Below, piece by piece: positions 53,042-63,909 of a stretch of 64,000 nucleotides of DNA. Positions within the stretch are counted from its first letter, which is position 1; every line of letters begins with the position of its first letter. The DNA is from Leptasterias polaris (Eukaryota > Echinodermata > Asteroidea > Forcipulatida > Asteriidae). The DNA lies in the NCBI GenBank assembly GCA_037783415.1, contig JAZGTN010000176.1, positions 682,001 through 746,000 of the forward strand. Reading direction: 5' to 3'. The notes beneath the pieces are model-generated. The model ran no database searches. It had not been told where the DNA came from and saw only the letters and a list, made by a program, of their open reading frames with translations. The translations under genes and the position numbers were made by a program.

Positions 53042-53522
53042 TGGGTGCACCACACTAAATAAGCCAGAATTAATGCGCCAAGCTACTTATCATAATTTGT
53101 AAACCCACAACTTATTTTTAATTATAACGTTTTGGGGGTCATGCAATTAATAGATTGTGTAAATATAAAAATCTATCACAACCTGGGGGTTCTGTGCTTC
53201 AACTTTTGAGGAGACTTGATAAATTTAGGCGTTAAAGTTGGCCCTATTTGACCGGGGAAGTGGAGAAGTGCTTCACGAAAACTGGCAGCAAGTCGGTTTT
53301 GGAAAAAAAAAAAAAATCGTGTTTTTTTCTTCTGGGGTAGTTAGCAAAAATTCCAAACGGCTGACCTGCCAAAAATTGAAAAGAATTCTGAAGTTTAGTT
53401 GTCCGGAAATATGTCTGATTGGTTTTCAAGAGGCTGAGAGACTTACACGATTTTTTGAGTATTTTTGAATAATTATCATTTAGCATTGGTTCCTATGGGA
53501 GATCATTTAGAGGGGTGCGCCC
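53042..53522. repeat. 480-bp TIR repeat R, copy 2 (left flank of the composite unit)
   Basis: Starts GGGTGCACCACACTAAATAA and ends ATTTAGAGGGGTGCGCCCT. By eye it is near-identical to the copy at 57172-57652 in the same direction, apart from A-run length and one or two bases at the end. Confidence 0.9.
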
Positions 53523-54115
53523 TATATATACAACATGGTGGCGCCCTTGCAGCCATTTTTGTTGGGATTTAAACATGTCTGCCGTTTGTTTACAATTGCA
53601 GGCGTGACAGAAATGAGTTGTTTGAGACTTCTTTCGTCAGTTATCGCCGTTTTTTTTTATTGTTCGTGAAAACATCACTCCTCTGGCTGCAAACAGTAAT
53701 TATAATAAAATATAGATAGCAATAACATTGTCACTTGTTAACAGAATAATTCAACGTTTTCAAAGAGTGGCTTGCTTTTTTTTTAGGCATCCTATTCCTA
53801 CACACTTAACAGTCAGTATACAGTGTGTAAGACGGGACAAACTACGATCGACGGTACGACTATCGTGTATGACTATTTGATGAGACTGTGATGGTAAGTC
53901 ACTTTCAAGAAAATCATGGGTCAACAGCGGCTGGTTGCTTCCTCAATTAGGAAGAAATAAACATGTTGTAAACATCATCATCATTCATACATTACATGGC
54001 ATGGTTGGTATTAACTATTAATAACTGAACAAGAAGAGTGGGGGAGGTGTAAACATTGCATTATTATGAATGTCAAGTTTCCGGAAAAGTCAAGTGATTC
54101 AATTAGAGTTACACT

Positions 54116-56256
54116 CTATCGGTTTTTCCATTTTGAGAACATTCTGCTGTAATTGTGCTCCTTGTGAATCTTTGGCCCCTCATAGTTATACGATGAGTTA
54201 GTGTCCTGTGACTTTGGATTTAGTTGGCCAGGTTGATACAAATTTTTTTTAGCATAGTAAGTGTGATATCGTTCAGCTCGACACTGTGCTCGTCGCTTTT
54301 TGTAGATCTTTCCCATAACACGTTTTTTGTGATATTGTTGTTTTTTGTCCATTGCATCGAGGGCTTTTGCAGCGGGTGATCCAGCAGTAATGGGGCAATG
54401 AGTTGCCTCACACTTTTTGATAATAGAGTTTGCATGTTGGTTGTTCACCAGATGGATGGCGCTGTGATCTCTTGAAGCTCCGTTCCTTGAAAAGGTTAGT
54501 GTTCCTTTTGGATTTGTCATGGCGTAGGCATGATTCATGGATTCAGACTTCTGGGAACTTGTTCTGTACTTGGTTCTCTCTATCGCTTCGTCTCCTATGC
54601 GTTTTTCCAAAATTGTTTTTAAGATTTCCTCATCTTTAGATGTTAAAATAAATCTGCCGCGGACATAGCGAGAGAGGTATGGGTACTTGTATTTACCGTT
54701 GCAAACATGAGAATTTTGTTTGCATTTCTCATGGTCTCCCATGTAGCAGTTCGGAATTGCATCAATCGCCTTTGCAGCCAGTCTTTTCATGCTTGCTGTG
54801 TCATTTCCGCATTTAATGGAAATATGGTGTGCCTCAGCCTGTGCTCTGTGACTCACGTCATCAGCAAATCGGTCCTGTACTCTGTTTCGGTCTCTTGCAC
54901 TGTTCCCAGGGAACATGTCACTGCTAAAGTTTGCTCGGCTGACTGCCGCACAAAGCGAGCGGTTCAAGTGGGATGGGTCCAGCAGACTTTCCATTTCCTT
55001 TCCCGTTCTTCTTCTCATGACAGAATTCATTCCTTTTGCTAGACAGCCGTCAGCGTCTGTTGTTATTCTATCCACAAGAACTGGTTCCGTGCACTCCAAA
55101 AGTTTAGTCGCACATCGAACACCCCCTTCTCTCTCATCTCCCATATTGAAATGCGCTGGACGAGTAGCTGTGCACTTGTCGCCGTGCTTAGCGGATGTGC
55201 ATTGTTGACCGAATGATGATGGTGACATTTCACCACTTTTACAAAGCTTGTTTTCTTGATGGTACATTATAACAAACTTTGAAGTAGTTGCGTTCTCGCA
55301 CACGGTGTCTCTTGTCTGTGTTGCAGGAACAAATGGGGTTTTTTCCTACAGTTGCGCAGGGGATTATTATACTGCCTGTCCATTTCAACTGCAATTGGAC
55401 TTTCTCGTTCAAAGCCTTGGAGCTCACGGATGTCTTTCACTAGTTTCCTCTTGTCTGCCATGTCTCTGATATTTTCATTTTTGATAATTTCACCACATTT
55501 GTTCGAAATTTTTTGCAGCCCACTAGTGCATGGTACAGCTGTGTCCATTGATGTCAAGAGCCTCCTCGCACCTGCGGTTGCAATGCCAGTGTTCTGCAGG
55601 CCAACTTGGAAAGACATGTTTGGGGTTGCAGTGCGTCGTCCCCGCTTCCTACCCTCGTTAGCTATCTCACTGTAAAGTTTTGTCTTTTGTGTTTTAAAAC
55701 CACACTTTTTGCAGGACATTACCTCTGAGACGGCTAAACCTCTACGCTCTTCTGCCTCAGCCAATAGTTTAGGTTGACCATCACACTTAGGATGTGTTTG
55801 TTGATGATCAAGTACAGCTTGTGCACCCAGCTCTAGAGCTGAGTTGATGTCTACAAAACGATAACCTCCTCCTTGGTGATCAGTTCCTCTCTTGGGCAGT
55901 GGCTGGCCACATTTGTTGGCTATTGGGATCACTCCCTTGAGCTGGATCTTGTCAACTGGAGCCAGTTCTACAACTTTTGGGCGAAGGAGCATCACATTTC
56001 TGCGGTTGTCTTGTTCCATCTGTGCTGCAATGTGGCAGAAATCTCCTCGCTCCGTATTTGGGGCGGCTAAACTCAACTGCTGATGGGTTGGCCTGACATA
56101 CCGTGGTGTAGGTATACTTTGAGTTTCACTGCCTTTGTCCTGTAGTGAATTAAATTTATTTTTCGGCTTGAACCAAGTTTTTTGCATCTTGAAAATGCCG
56201 CGTCTAGCTCTACCCATTTTTATGGCAATGGATTTGTTACAAACATTGAATGGCAT
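54116..56256 (-). pseudogene. Mutator-like transposase domain protein, one frameshift
   Basis: Two overlapping frames, 56256-55267 and 55303-54116, together give about 700 residues. The first has a Cys pair MSCKKCGF, then RGRRTATPNMSFQVGLQNTG and DTAVPCTSGLQKISNKCG. This is the pattern of animal 'Mutator-like transposase' proteins (related by some authors to Kolobok). It ends near VEMDRQYNN, a probable catalytic Asp. The second carries RITTDADGCLAKG (second Asp region) and CYMGDHEKC...C, the conserved C-terminal GDH/Cys block, then a basic tail. The switch of frame lies in an A/C homopolymer region near 55335-55350. No intron is evident. It presumably cuts the ends of the composite unit or of R. 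Confidence 0.75.
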
Positions 56257-57171
56257 CCATCATAAGTGATCTCACATTAATTGTGGTCTAAAGCAAAAAT
56301 ACTTTTAGAGTTCTCCCGATGCACAAGCTAGCGTATCAGGGCCGACACTACGCTGAACGCACAAATTTCGGCCGATATGCCAAAATATTTTTTTTTTTTT
56401 TTATTTTTTTTTTTTTCAATTTCAGATAAATTTCACAAAAATTCATCAAGATAAAACCATTGCCAATGCTCCATATTGGACAGTAGGACCTGTGAAAAGG
56501 CCCCCATCCCAGGGGAATTGTCTAAGATAATAGCCATCTGTTTCTGGATAGAGTTATAACTTGTCCCCATCAACCAGAAACAATCATAATGGTTTGGCCT
56601 TTTTCAACATGCCCCGCCCACGCCCCGCCCACCCTTTCCCCCTTTTACCCCGTTCCAGAGGTAGAATACAATTTGAAAGGGCAGTTAAATGTACAAAAAG
56701 TGACCTATGTGTTTTCTAGATTTTATAAAGCTCCCCATTTTAGACTAATATGAATGCATGGTTAGAATAATTTAAGGGAAAGCAAAATGTGACCCCCCCC
56801 CCCCCCCCCCCCGGCCAGCCCCCTTCCATGTTTACAGCTTGTTCATGCCAATTAACCCCTTCTTAATGATTAATTAAATAACTTGTAAGGTTTTTATGAT
56901 CCTGTGATAAAAAAGAGACATGTTAATAACTTTTTGAGTGAGGACTTGGATATAACTTCTGACTTGTCCTTAGAATGTACACAGTGTGTCGTGCAGGTTT
57001 TTCTTCTCGCATAGTGCTTAGAGTACATGTAAATGCTCCAACATGTTTGACCTTGTTGTAGACGAACGCAATAACATTTCACTTTTTTTTTTCCAGATAT
57101 CAAGTCAGTGACTTATTCTCAACAATTTAAGCATAATTTTTTAACCATAAAGAATAATTAAGTGCCCTTAT

Positions 57172-57652
57172 AGGGTGCACCACACTAAATAAGCCAGAAT
57201 TAATGCGCCAAGCTACTTATCATAATTTGTAAACCCACAACTTATTTTTAATTATAACGTTTTGGGGGTCATGCAATTAATAGATTGTGTAAATATAAAA
57301 ATCTATCACAACCTGGGGGTTCTGTGCTTCAACTTTTGAGGAGACTTGATAAATTTAGGCGTTAAAGTTGGCCCTATTTGACCGGGGAAGTGGAGAAGTG
57401 CTTCACGAAAACTGGCAGCAAGTCGGTTTTGGAAAAAAAAAAAAATCGTGTTTTTTTCTTCTGGGGTAGTTAGCAAAAATTCCAAACGGCTGACCTGCCA
57501 AAAATTGAAAAGAATTCTGAAGTTTAGTTGTCCGGAAATATGTCTGATTGGTTTTCAAGAGGCTGAGAGACTTACACGATTTTTTGAGTATTTTTGAATA
57601 ATTATCATTTAGCATTGGTTCCTATGGGAGATCATTTAGAGAGGTGCGCCCT
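57172..57652. repeat. 480-bp TIR repeat R, copy 3 (right flank of the composite unit)
   Basis: Direct copy of 53042-53522. Its right end abuts the inverted copy starting at 57653 with only a few bases (TCATGG) between. Confidence 0.9.
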
Positions 57653-58489
57653 CATGGTTTCACCCCTCTAAATAGACTCCCATAGCAAACAATGATAAAT
57701 GCTAAAATATTCAAAAATTCTCAAAAAATTGTTAAAAGTCTCTCAGCCTCTTGAAAACCAATCAAATATATTTTCAGACCACTAAACTTCAGATTTCTTT
57801 TCAATTTTTGGCAGATCAGCCGTTTGGAATTTTTGCTAATTACCCCAGAAACAAACACCCCCGAAAATGTGTTTTTTCCCAAAACGTTATAATTAAAAAT
57901 AAGTTGTGGGTTTACAAATTATGATAAGTAGCTTGGCGCATGAATTTTTGGTCGATTTAGAGTAGTGCACCCTATAAGGGCAGTCAATTATTCTTTATGG
58001 TGAAAAAATTATGCTTAAAATGTTGAGAATAAGTCACTGATATGAAATCTGGGAAAAAAATTGGAATATTTTATTGCGTTTGTCTACAACACAGTCAAAC
58101 ATGTTGAAGCATTTACATGTACTTTAAGCAATGTGAGAGGAAAAACCTGCATGACACACTGTGTACATTATATTGGAATACTTGGAAGTTACGTCCAAAT
58201 CTTCCCTCAAAAAGTTATTAACATGTCTCTTTTTCGTAATAAGATTCTAAAAACCTTACAAACTATTTAATTAATCGACAAGAGGGGGTTAATTATTGTG
58301 GAGAAGCGGTAAAAAGGGAAACAGGTTGGAAGGGGGCCTTGAGTTGGGGGGGCGTTTTTGCTTTCCCTCCAACTTTTCTAACCATGTATTCATATTGAGT
58401 TTAAAATTGTGAACTTTATAACAAAGTTCCCAACAAACAAACACATTTTACCACATTTATTGTTCTTCCAAGTTTCATCTTCCTAGCTG

Positions 58490-58540
58490 TTAAGGGGGGG
58501 GGGGGGTAAAGGGGTGGGCGGGGGGTGGGCGGGGCATGTT
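58490..58540. other. G-rich run (possible G-quadruplex)
   Basis: Runs of G (a G12-13 run, then GGGG, GGG, GGGGGG, GGGGG) within 50 bases. The complementary version occurs in the other arm at about 56610-56650 (CCCCGCCCACGCCCCGCCCA). Confidence 0.6.
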
Positions 58541-58604
58541 GCAAAATTCCATTCCAGATACTATACGGTTAGTTGTGGACAATAGGTTACTTTTTAAGAC
58601 TGTA

Positions 58605-58790
58605 AACTAGGGTTTAGACTAAGAGCTAGGGTTTTGGGCTGATGGCTATAGGGTGTATACTAGGGTTTGGGCCGACGGCTAGGGTTTGTGCCGATGGCTA
58701 GGGTTTTGGCCGATGGCTAGGGTTTGGGTGTAGGCTGTGGGTTTTTGCTGAGGGCCAGGGTTTTGGCTGCGAGGGCTAGGGTTTCACACA
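58605..58790. repeat. Degenerate GGCTAGGGTTTNGGCCGA repeats
   Basis: About nine units of 18-26 bp with CTAGGGTTT or TAGGGTTTTGG at their core. The heptamer TTTAGGG-like core resembles a plant-type telomere repeat, and here it is interstitial and degenerate. It lies only in the transposase-less copy. Confidence 0.75.
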
Positions 58791-60203
58791 TGCAATCAGT
58801 TCCCGGGAACTTGACATTCATGATGCCATATCAACCACCCACCCACCGCCTATGTCATCTTCACATAGTCTGTTGATGGTTTGTCTCTACTTTTCCCCTG
58901 ATCAACCAGCCACTGAAGATTCTTGAGTTTCTTGAATGTGACTTACCGTGATAGTCTCATACTCGTCGATATAGTCTTACACTAAAAACCAAACCCAGCA
59001 AATCTTTCTTTGGAACGTTGAATTATTCTGTTTTTTTGTAATTTTAGGAACAAATAGCAACATTATTACTATATACTATCTGTTAATACAGCCAAAGGAA
59101 TGATGTTTTCAATGTAAACACAGCAACAACTGACGAAAAGTGCCCCCATACAACACATTACTGTCGTCGTTTCAAGCACACGTATTAACAACAAGCACAC
59201 GGGTACACGGGTGTAGCGGGCGCCACCATTTTGTATCTATAGGTTTCACCCCTCTAAATAGACTCCCATATAGCAAACAATGATAAATGCTAAATATTCA
59301 AAAATTCTCAAAAAATAGTTAAAAGTCTCTCAGCCTCTTGAAAACCAATCAAATATATTTTCAGACCACTAAACTTCAGATTTCTTTTCAATTTTTGGCA
59401 GGTCAGCTGTTTGGAATTTTTGCTAATTACCCCAGAAACAAACACCCCCGAAAATGTGTTTTTTCCCAAACCGACTTGCCGCCAGTTTTCATGAGGCACT
59501 CCTCCAATTCCCAAGCTAAATAGGACCAACTTTAAAGCCCAAATTTATAAAATCTCCTCAAAACTTGAAACCCAGAACCCCCAGGTTGTGATAAGTTCTT
59601 ATAATTACACACTCTATTAGTTGCATGACCCCCAAAACGTTATAATTAAAAATAAGTTGTGGGTTTACAAAGTAGCTTGGCGCATGAATTTTTGGTCGAT
59701 TTAGAGTAGTGCACCCTTATCCACTATAGATCACTGACGTCTTGGGCCAAGACTACGCCAGCTTCGGTTTGGGGCTTCATCATCATGTTTAGAGCAGTGT
59801 ACATTTTGCATAATAAGTGTTTACTGTTTCCAACATCGAAGCCCGAAGCCGGAGCAGAGGCCAAGGTCTCACTATAGAGAGGCTAGAGAGCTCGAGAGAG
59901 GGCTTGTGCCAGCCTCGCTACCATGGGCAGCGCGCTGTAACGCCCGCTAACTCCGCGTACGTTTTCTTTCACAGAATGCATCGGCCCTAGGCGCTTGTCG
60001 GGCGCTTAGTACGCGCGTGTAAAAATGCACTAATATCGACGCAATACATTTCAAATGAATCATATTTTTATATGGGCACCCTTAACTGCATACAGGTAAA
60101 TGTACAACAAGATAGAACAAAAATGAGAGGAGGGGCGGCAGTTGCCCTATGACTTGTGCGTCCTTTGACAGCGCGCTCTGCGTAGTCTCTAACACAGAGC
60201 TAA

Positions 60204-60376
60204 TAGACCATATGCATTGACGTCACCAAGCCGCCATCTTAGAGGTAAACTGATGACGAAACAATGGAAACGCGCTGATTTGTACGCGCGGCGCACAGGA
60301 TTGGCCAATGAACATCTTCCTTTTGACCTCTAGGTGAGGGCGCCCTACTCAAATGACGTCATATGCATAAGGTCTA
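60204..60376. repeat. Short MITE (TAGACCATATGCAT ends)
   Basis: Inverted ends TAGACCATATGCATTGACGTCA and TGACGTCATATGCATAAGG-TCTA, about 173 bp. It directly abuts, sharing TATA, the next MITE. Confidence 0.7.
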
Positions 60377-61120
60377 TAGACTGTGCAAGTCTCGCGCGTA
60401 TCGGAGCGAGAAAACACGTCAAGTGAAGAACATATTTTTTCTGAAATCAAATCATTGTTTTTAAATTAGATCTATGAAACAATCTGACCAACAAAAATAC
60501 TCATTACAATTTGCATAAAATGAGTTTTAGCTTTCATAATAAACACACAATTCATTTGTTAGTTTTTGTTGAAACAAACTAAAAACTCTGGGACAAGGAT
60601 GCTTATTTGATCTTAACTTTTTAGGAAACCCTTTTGTAAATCCATGCCTGAATACGTGCAACCACTAAAGCAGGTTTAAACGCAGACGCGCGATGATCGC
60701 ACGGGCGTAGAGTTAACGCATGACGCAGTTTAAAGAGGACGCTGACGCCTCGACAACCGTAGACTGCAATGAAAAGGCTTAGCGTCTGGCAATTACAGCG
60801 TCTGGTGATTATCATCGCGCGACCAAAACAAATTTGGTGATCGGAGGTGGGCACAAATTCTCAATTTTTTGCAAGTAACCGGAAGCAGAGGTCAAGTTTA
60901 ATTATTGGGTTTTCTTCGTTGCATTGTTGAATTGATTTTACTTTCATATTTTTTATCACTTAGTACTACATTCCCAACAACATATTTAATTTTCATGGTC
61001 ATAAAGTACGTTAAACTAAAATTATAGACGAAACAAAATCTTGCCAAGGTAAAACTCCATATGGTTGGGACCACGATGGTCCCGGAAGTTCGCTTACGCG
61101 CGAGACTTGCACAGTCTATA
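60375..61120. repeat. TIR MITE (AGTCTCGC family), copy 2
   Basis: Ends TATAGACTGTGCAAGTCTCG and CGAGACTTGCACAGTCTATA, about 28 bp inverted, TA at the borders. Homologous to 13828-14502 throughout. No transposase. Confidence 0.85.
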
Positions 61121-61174
61121 TACACCGGATACACCGATCCAGTAAGCCCCGCCTACTTAGCAACAGCCTAGCAA

Positions 61175-61208
61175 CGGTGTACACACGTGCGAGCACGTGT
61201 GTACACCG
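61175..61208. promoter_or_regulatory. Perfect 16-bp palindrome upstream of the YqaJ-type gene
   Basis: CGGTGTACACACGTGC and GCACGTGTGTACACCG with GA between. It lies 57 bp before the ATG at 61265. It contains CACGTG (an E-box) in both arms. It may be a binding site in a promoter or the terminus of an element; no TATA box is obvious. Confidence 0.6.
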
Positions 61209-61264
61209 ATTGGTTTGGACAGTCACCTCTGTTTTTTTAGCGCTAGCGACGAAGTTTGCAAAAC

Positions 61265-61593
61265 ATGGCGGCAGTACAAACTTTCTTTTCACGTTCAGTG
61301 CGAACGAATATTTCATCTATAAAGTTTGAAGTTGGTATTTCTTTATTTGGTGATACACCATTGACCAAACGATCGAAAGAGAGGGGGTATTTATTTTTTA
61401 GTCAGGGATATGTTCATGAAACAGTAATCTATAAAAACAACGATTCCGATGTCGTGGAAATTAAAGCGAAATGCTACCGATCGATGCGCAAGTCACAGCC
61501 CCCTCATAAAATTAATATAATCATCTCCCCAACCCAACAACAAGACGGTAGAAAGAATCGCATTACAGAAAGCACTTGCAGTTGTGTTGCAGG
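61265..61593 (+). pseudogene. First exon of a SWIM/YqaJ nuclease gene
   Basis: ATG at 61265 in a good context (AAAACATGGCGG). The 109-110 codons end with a donor AGG|GTAAGT at 61594. The frame reads FFSRSVRTNISSIKFEVG and CYRSMRKSQPPHKINI, and closes with STCSCVAG. This is the first half of the CxC...CxH SWIM-type zinc site that precedes the YqaJ nuclease in many invertebrate homologues. The second half (expected in the next exon) was not found. The start was chosen over an upstream TTG because of context. Confidence 0.6.
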
Positions 61594-61599
61594 GTAAGT

Positions 61600-62205
61600 T
61601 TGATGATGATGGTCTCTCAAGTCTTATTTCAGTTGCATCTATGATAGCCAAGGAGTTGGAGAACTTCTTTTTGTATTCAGGTGTCATTTTGCTGACAAGA
61701 ACATCTCTGTGGGGCCAAAAAGACAAGAATCCGAGTTTTGCATACATGAATTTAATCCAGCTACTAAATATAGTACCAATTGTCTGTGGCTTCACATGAG
61801 TCCTAAAAGCAATGTCCTTCAAATGAAATCCAATTCTTAGTCTACAAAGAACTAAGAAAAGCTGTTGTTTCAGAGTGAAGTTCTGAATCTCACGTCTAGT
61901 TTCAGAATAATGAATAGGGCTATTATGAGGATCAGGAATAAGAAAATTTAATAATGTCATGAACATAACATAAGATAAGCCAGTATAATAAACGAACAAA
62001 TTGTTAAAGCTCCCTGTACTGTATGTGTTAATGACATCTGGATCAAAGGTTACAGCATGTTGTTCTTTCTCAGAGTTTTCAAGTTTCTTCTTAAGCTCTG
62101 TATTTTCTTGCTTGAGGCAATGAAGCTGTTTTGACAGTGTGCTGCTTTCATCTTCCAGTTCTCTCATTCTTGACTCAGTAGCTAACATGTCAAGTGATGA
62201 AAACA
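61600..62205 (-). pseudogene. THAP-DDE transposase, second exon, C-terminally truncated
   Basis: Acceptor CTTTACAG|TGTTTTC at 62206. It encodes a coiled coil (about residues 10-45, LEDESSTLSKQLHCLKQENT), then a helix-turn-helix of the HTH_Tnp_4 type (LKQQLFLVLCRLRIGFHLKD, THVKPQTIGTIFSSWI) and the first part of a DDE_Tnp_4 nuclease (SLAIIDATEIRLERPSS, first catalytic Asp). Homology stops at 61600, where the sequence becomes antisense to the YqaJ first exon, so the rest of the DDE domain is gone. The family resembles ISL2EU/IS4EU-type or PIF-like elements. Confidence 0.7.
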
Positions 62206-62286
62206 CTGTAAAGATATGAAAAATCAGGTGTTAATTTATTATTAAACTGTTTTTGTTTCAAATGTACCATACAGTTAAAGAGCTAC

Positions 62287-63057
62287 ATGTACAAGGACGT
62301 CCCAGTGGCAACAACAGCAACACCTTGTGGTGACACACTCTTCCCCAAGCAGTCACCTGTTGAACTGGAAAAACAGTATTTTGCATGTAATGGTGCCTTC
62401 CACATCAGCAGACAAGATACTCATAAATTAGAGCATAACACATGTCAGCAGAACAAATGCAAACTGTGGTTTCAGGAGCGACAGAAACGTTTAACCTCAT
62501 CAAGTTTTGGAAAAGATTGTAAACGCAAAAAGGACATAAACAGTAATTTTTTAAAGTCTCTGTTTGAACCAAAAGCCTTTTCTACTGAAGCGACATCCTA
62601 TGGCAAATCTCATGAAATACAAGGGAAAAAAGCTTACTGTGACAAAAAGAAGAATGTTCACATTCATGACTGTTGCCTTGTAGTTAACCCATAATTTTCA
62701 TTTCTTGGAGCCAGTCCTGATGGAAAGATTTGTGATGAACTACTCTGTGGTGTTCTAGAGGTAAAGTGCCCATATGCAGCCAGGGATATGACAGTGAAAG
62801 AGGCAATTTTGAAGGTTAAAAACTTCTGCCTCAAACAAGAAGGAGAAATAATTCTGAATCCAATGCATATTTACTATTATCAAGTCCAAGGGCAACTAAT
62901 GATTACTGGAGCTCCATTTTGTGATTTTGTTGTTTTTACCAAGAAGGACGTTCACATTCAACGAATTTTGCCAGACAAGAATTTCATGTCTGAAATGCTT
63001 TTAACTTTGGCAAAGTTTTATGCAACACATGCCATGCCTTTCTTAACCCTATCTTAA
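62287..63057 (+). pseudogene. YqaJ-type (PD-(D/E)XK) nuclease exon with an in-frame stop
   Basis: The frame 62287-62694 contains CKLWFQERQKRLTSSSFGKD, the W..R..RlTaS.Fg block, and YGKSHEIQGKKAY. A TAA at 62692-62694 interrupts it. The same frame continues with FLGASPDGKI (catalytic Asp) and LEVKCPYAARDM (the E-x-K motif), then YYYQVQGQLMITGAPFCDFV, the Q-x-Q-x(2) block. All hallmark residues of the YqaJ exonuclease fold are present; only the stop and the missing middle exon break it. Such nucleases are known companions of ISL2EU transposases and also occur as free host genes. Confidence 0.8.
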
Positions 63058-63170
63058 CCAGACTGCTTGGAATGTTGATAAAACGGTGAGGGTGGGACAC
63101 ACATTTATGCCCCCTTACTTGCCTAAAATATTTCTGAATAAATAATTTTAACTGTGTTCAAAAGCTAACC

Positions 63171-63190
63171 CCCCCCCCCCCCCCCCCCCA
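63171..63190. repeat. Poly(C) run followed by (CA)n
   Basis: About 20 C followed by AACCACACACACACACAC. A similar C run is at about 56791-56812. Confidence 0.85.
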
Positions 63191-63749
63191 ACCACACACA
63201 CACACACAAGGTCCAGACAGGGTTAAGCCATTGTTAGAACTTAAATGTTATGACCTATTTCAACCTTTTTCCAAGGGCATTTCAGAATTCTAAGTCAAAA
63301 TCACACTTAATATGAACTCATGAATAGTGTTTCTGCCTGGAGCAGACAGTTGAGAAATAAAAGTACAATGCATATAACACAGATGCAGAATGTCTTGCAA
63401 CTAGAATAGGCTTTTTTATTTGGGTTTGTCTGGAGAATACAATTTCTTTTCAAGACAGCTACAACATTCCAGCCTAGGTAAACTGTGCTACTTACTTGTT
63501 TCTTCTGTTTGTGTAGACAAACTTGCAGTTTTACTACCTGGCTATCTAGCCAGTAATGACAAATATATGTTTGCTTTGTGACAGAAGATAGGCATGATGT
63601 CTAGGTGTTCACTGTACAAAAATCAGAGCGTGCCAGAAGATTTGTTTTAAGCAACATCATGCAGATGAATAAAGCTTTCCAAAAAGTGTCGATTTATAGA
63701 GTTTTTATGTTTGATGTTATTTCGTGTTAACACGGCTGATATTATATAC

Positions 63750-63909
63750 CTCAATCCATCTCTGAGAAAGGCCCGTTTCCTCGACAATCTGGTCTTGGTT
63801 CTTTCATAGCGGTCCATGGCCCTTTGTCTTTCCTCTCTGCTGGGTGGTGTGATGTGCTCAAACAAACTGGGCACAAAGTCTGGCGACAGAAAGTCATTGC
63901 TTTTTCCCC
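63750..63909 (-). pseudogene. THAP-DDE transposase, exon with the end of the THAP domain
   Basis: Acceptor TGTGTAG|GGG at 63910 and donor TTGAG|GTATAT at 63749. It encodes GKSNDFLSPDFVPSLFEH, the usual end of a THAP zinc finger, and a basic helix (REERQRAMDRYERTKTRLSR). It should splice to the coiled-coil/HTH exon at 62205; phases were not fully tested. The YqaJ exon lies between them on the other strand. The THAP cysteines would be in an exon to the right, near or beyond the window edge. Confidence 0.55.

Larger units (their letters stand above)
53042..57652 (-). mobile_element. Composite Mutator-like unit with direct TIR-bearing terminal repeats
   Basis: Two direct copies of R (53042-53522 and 57172-57652) enclose a 3.65-kb interior with a Mutator-like transposase gene (56256-54116, minus strand). 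Because R itself has inverted ends, the whole also has inverted ends, like a composite transposon made of two short elements around a passenger. TCAT occurs outside both borders and may be a target duplication. An inverted relative without transposase follows directly (57653-59718). The near-identity of the two R copies suggests recent movement or conversion. Confidence 0.65.
57653..59718 (+). mobile_element. Inverted, transposase-less relative of the composite unit
   Basis: Inverted R pieces at 57653-57975 (with an internal deletion) and 59245-59718 enclose 57976-59240. That interior is the reverse complement, with divergence, of the outer parts of 53523-57171 (for example ATTCTTTATGGTGAAAAAAT; GGGTGGGCGGGG; AACAGAATAATTCAACGTT reversed). 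The transposase is missing, so this is an internally deleted derivative. Together with the unit on its left it forms an imperfect palindrome of more than 6 kb. Confidence 0.7.

Noticed and set aside
52683..53468. Repeated 'MALFDRxSGEVLHENWQQVG' frames and their antisense partners
   Set aside because: They are the R repeat read in frame; the copies carry different frameshifts and there is no constraint visible.
58605..58790. True telomere
   Set aside because: Units are degenerate, of mixed length, internal to a transposable-element copy and flanked by ordinary sequence on both sides.
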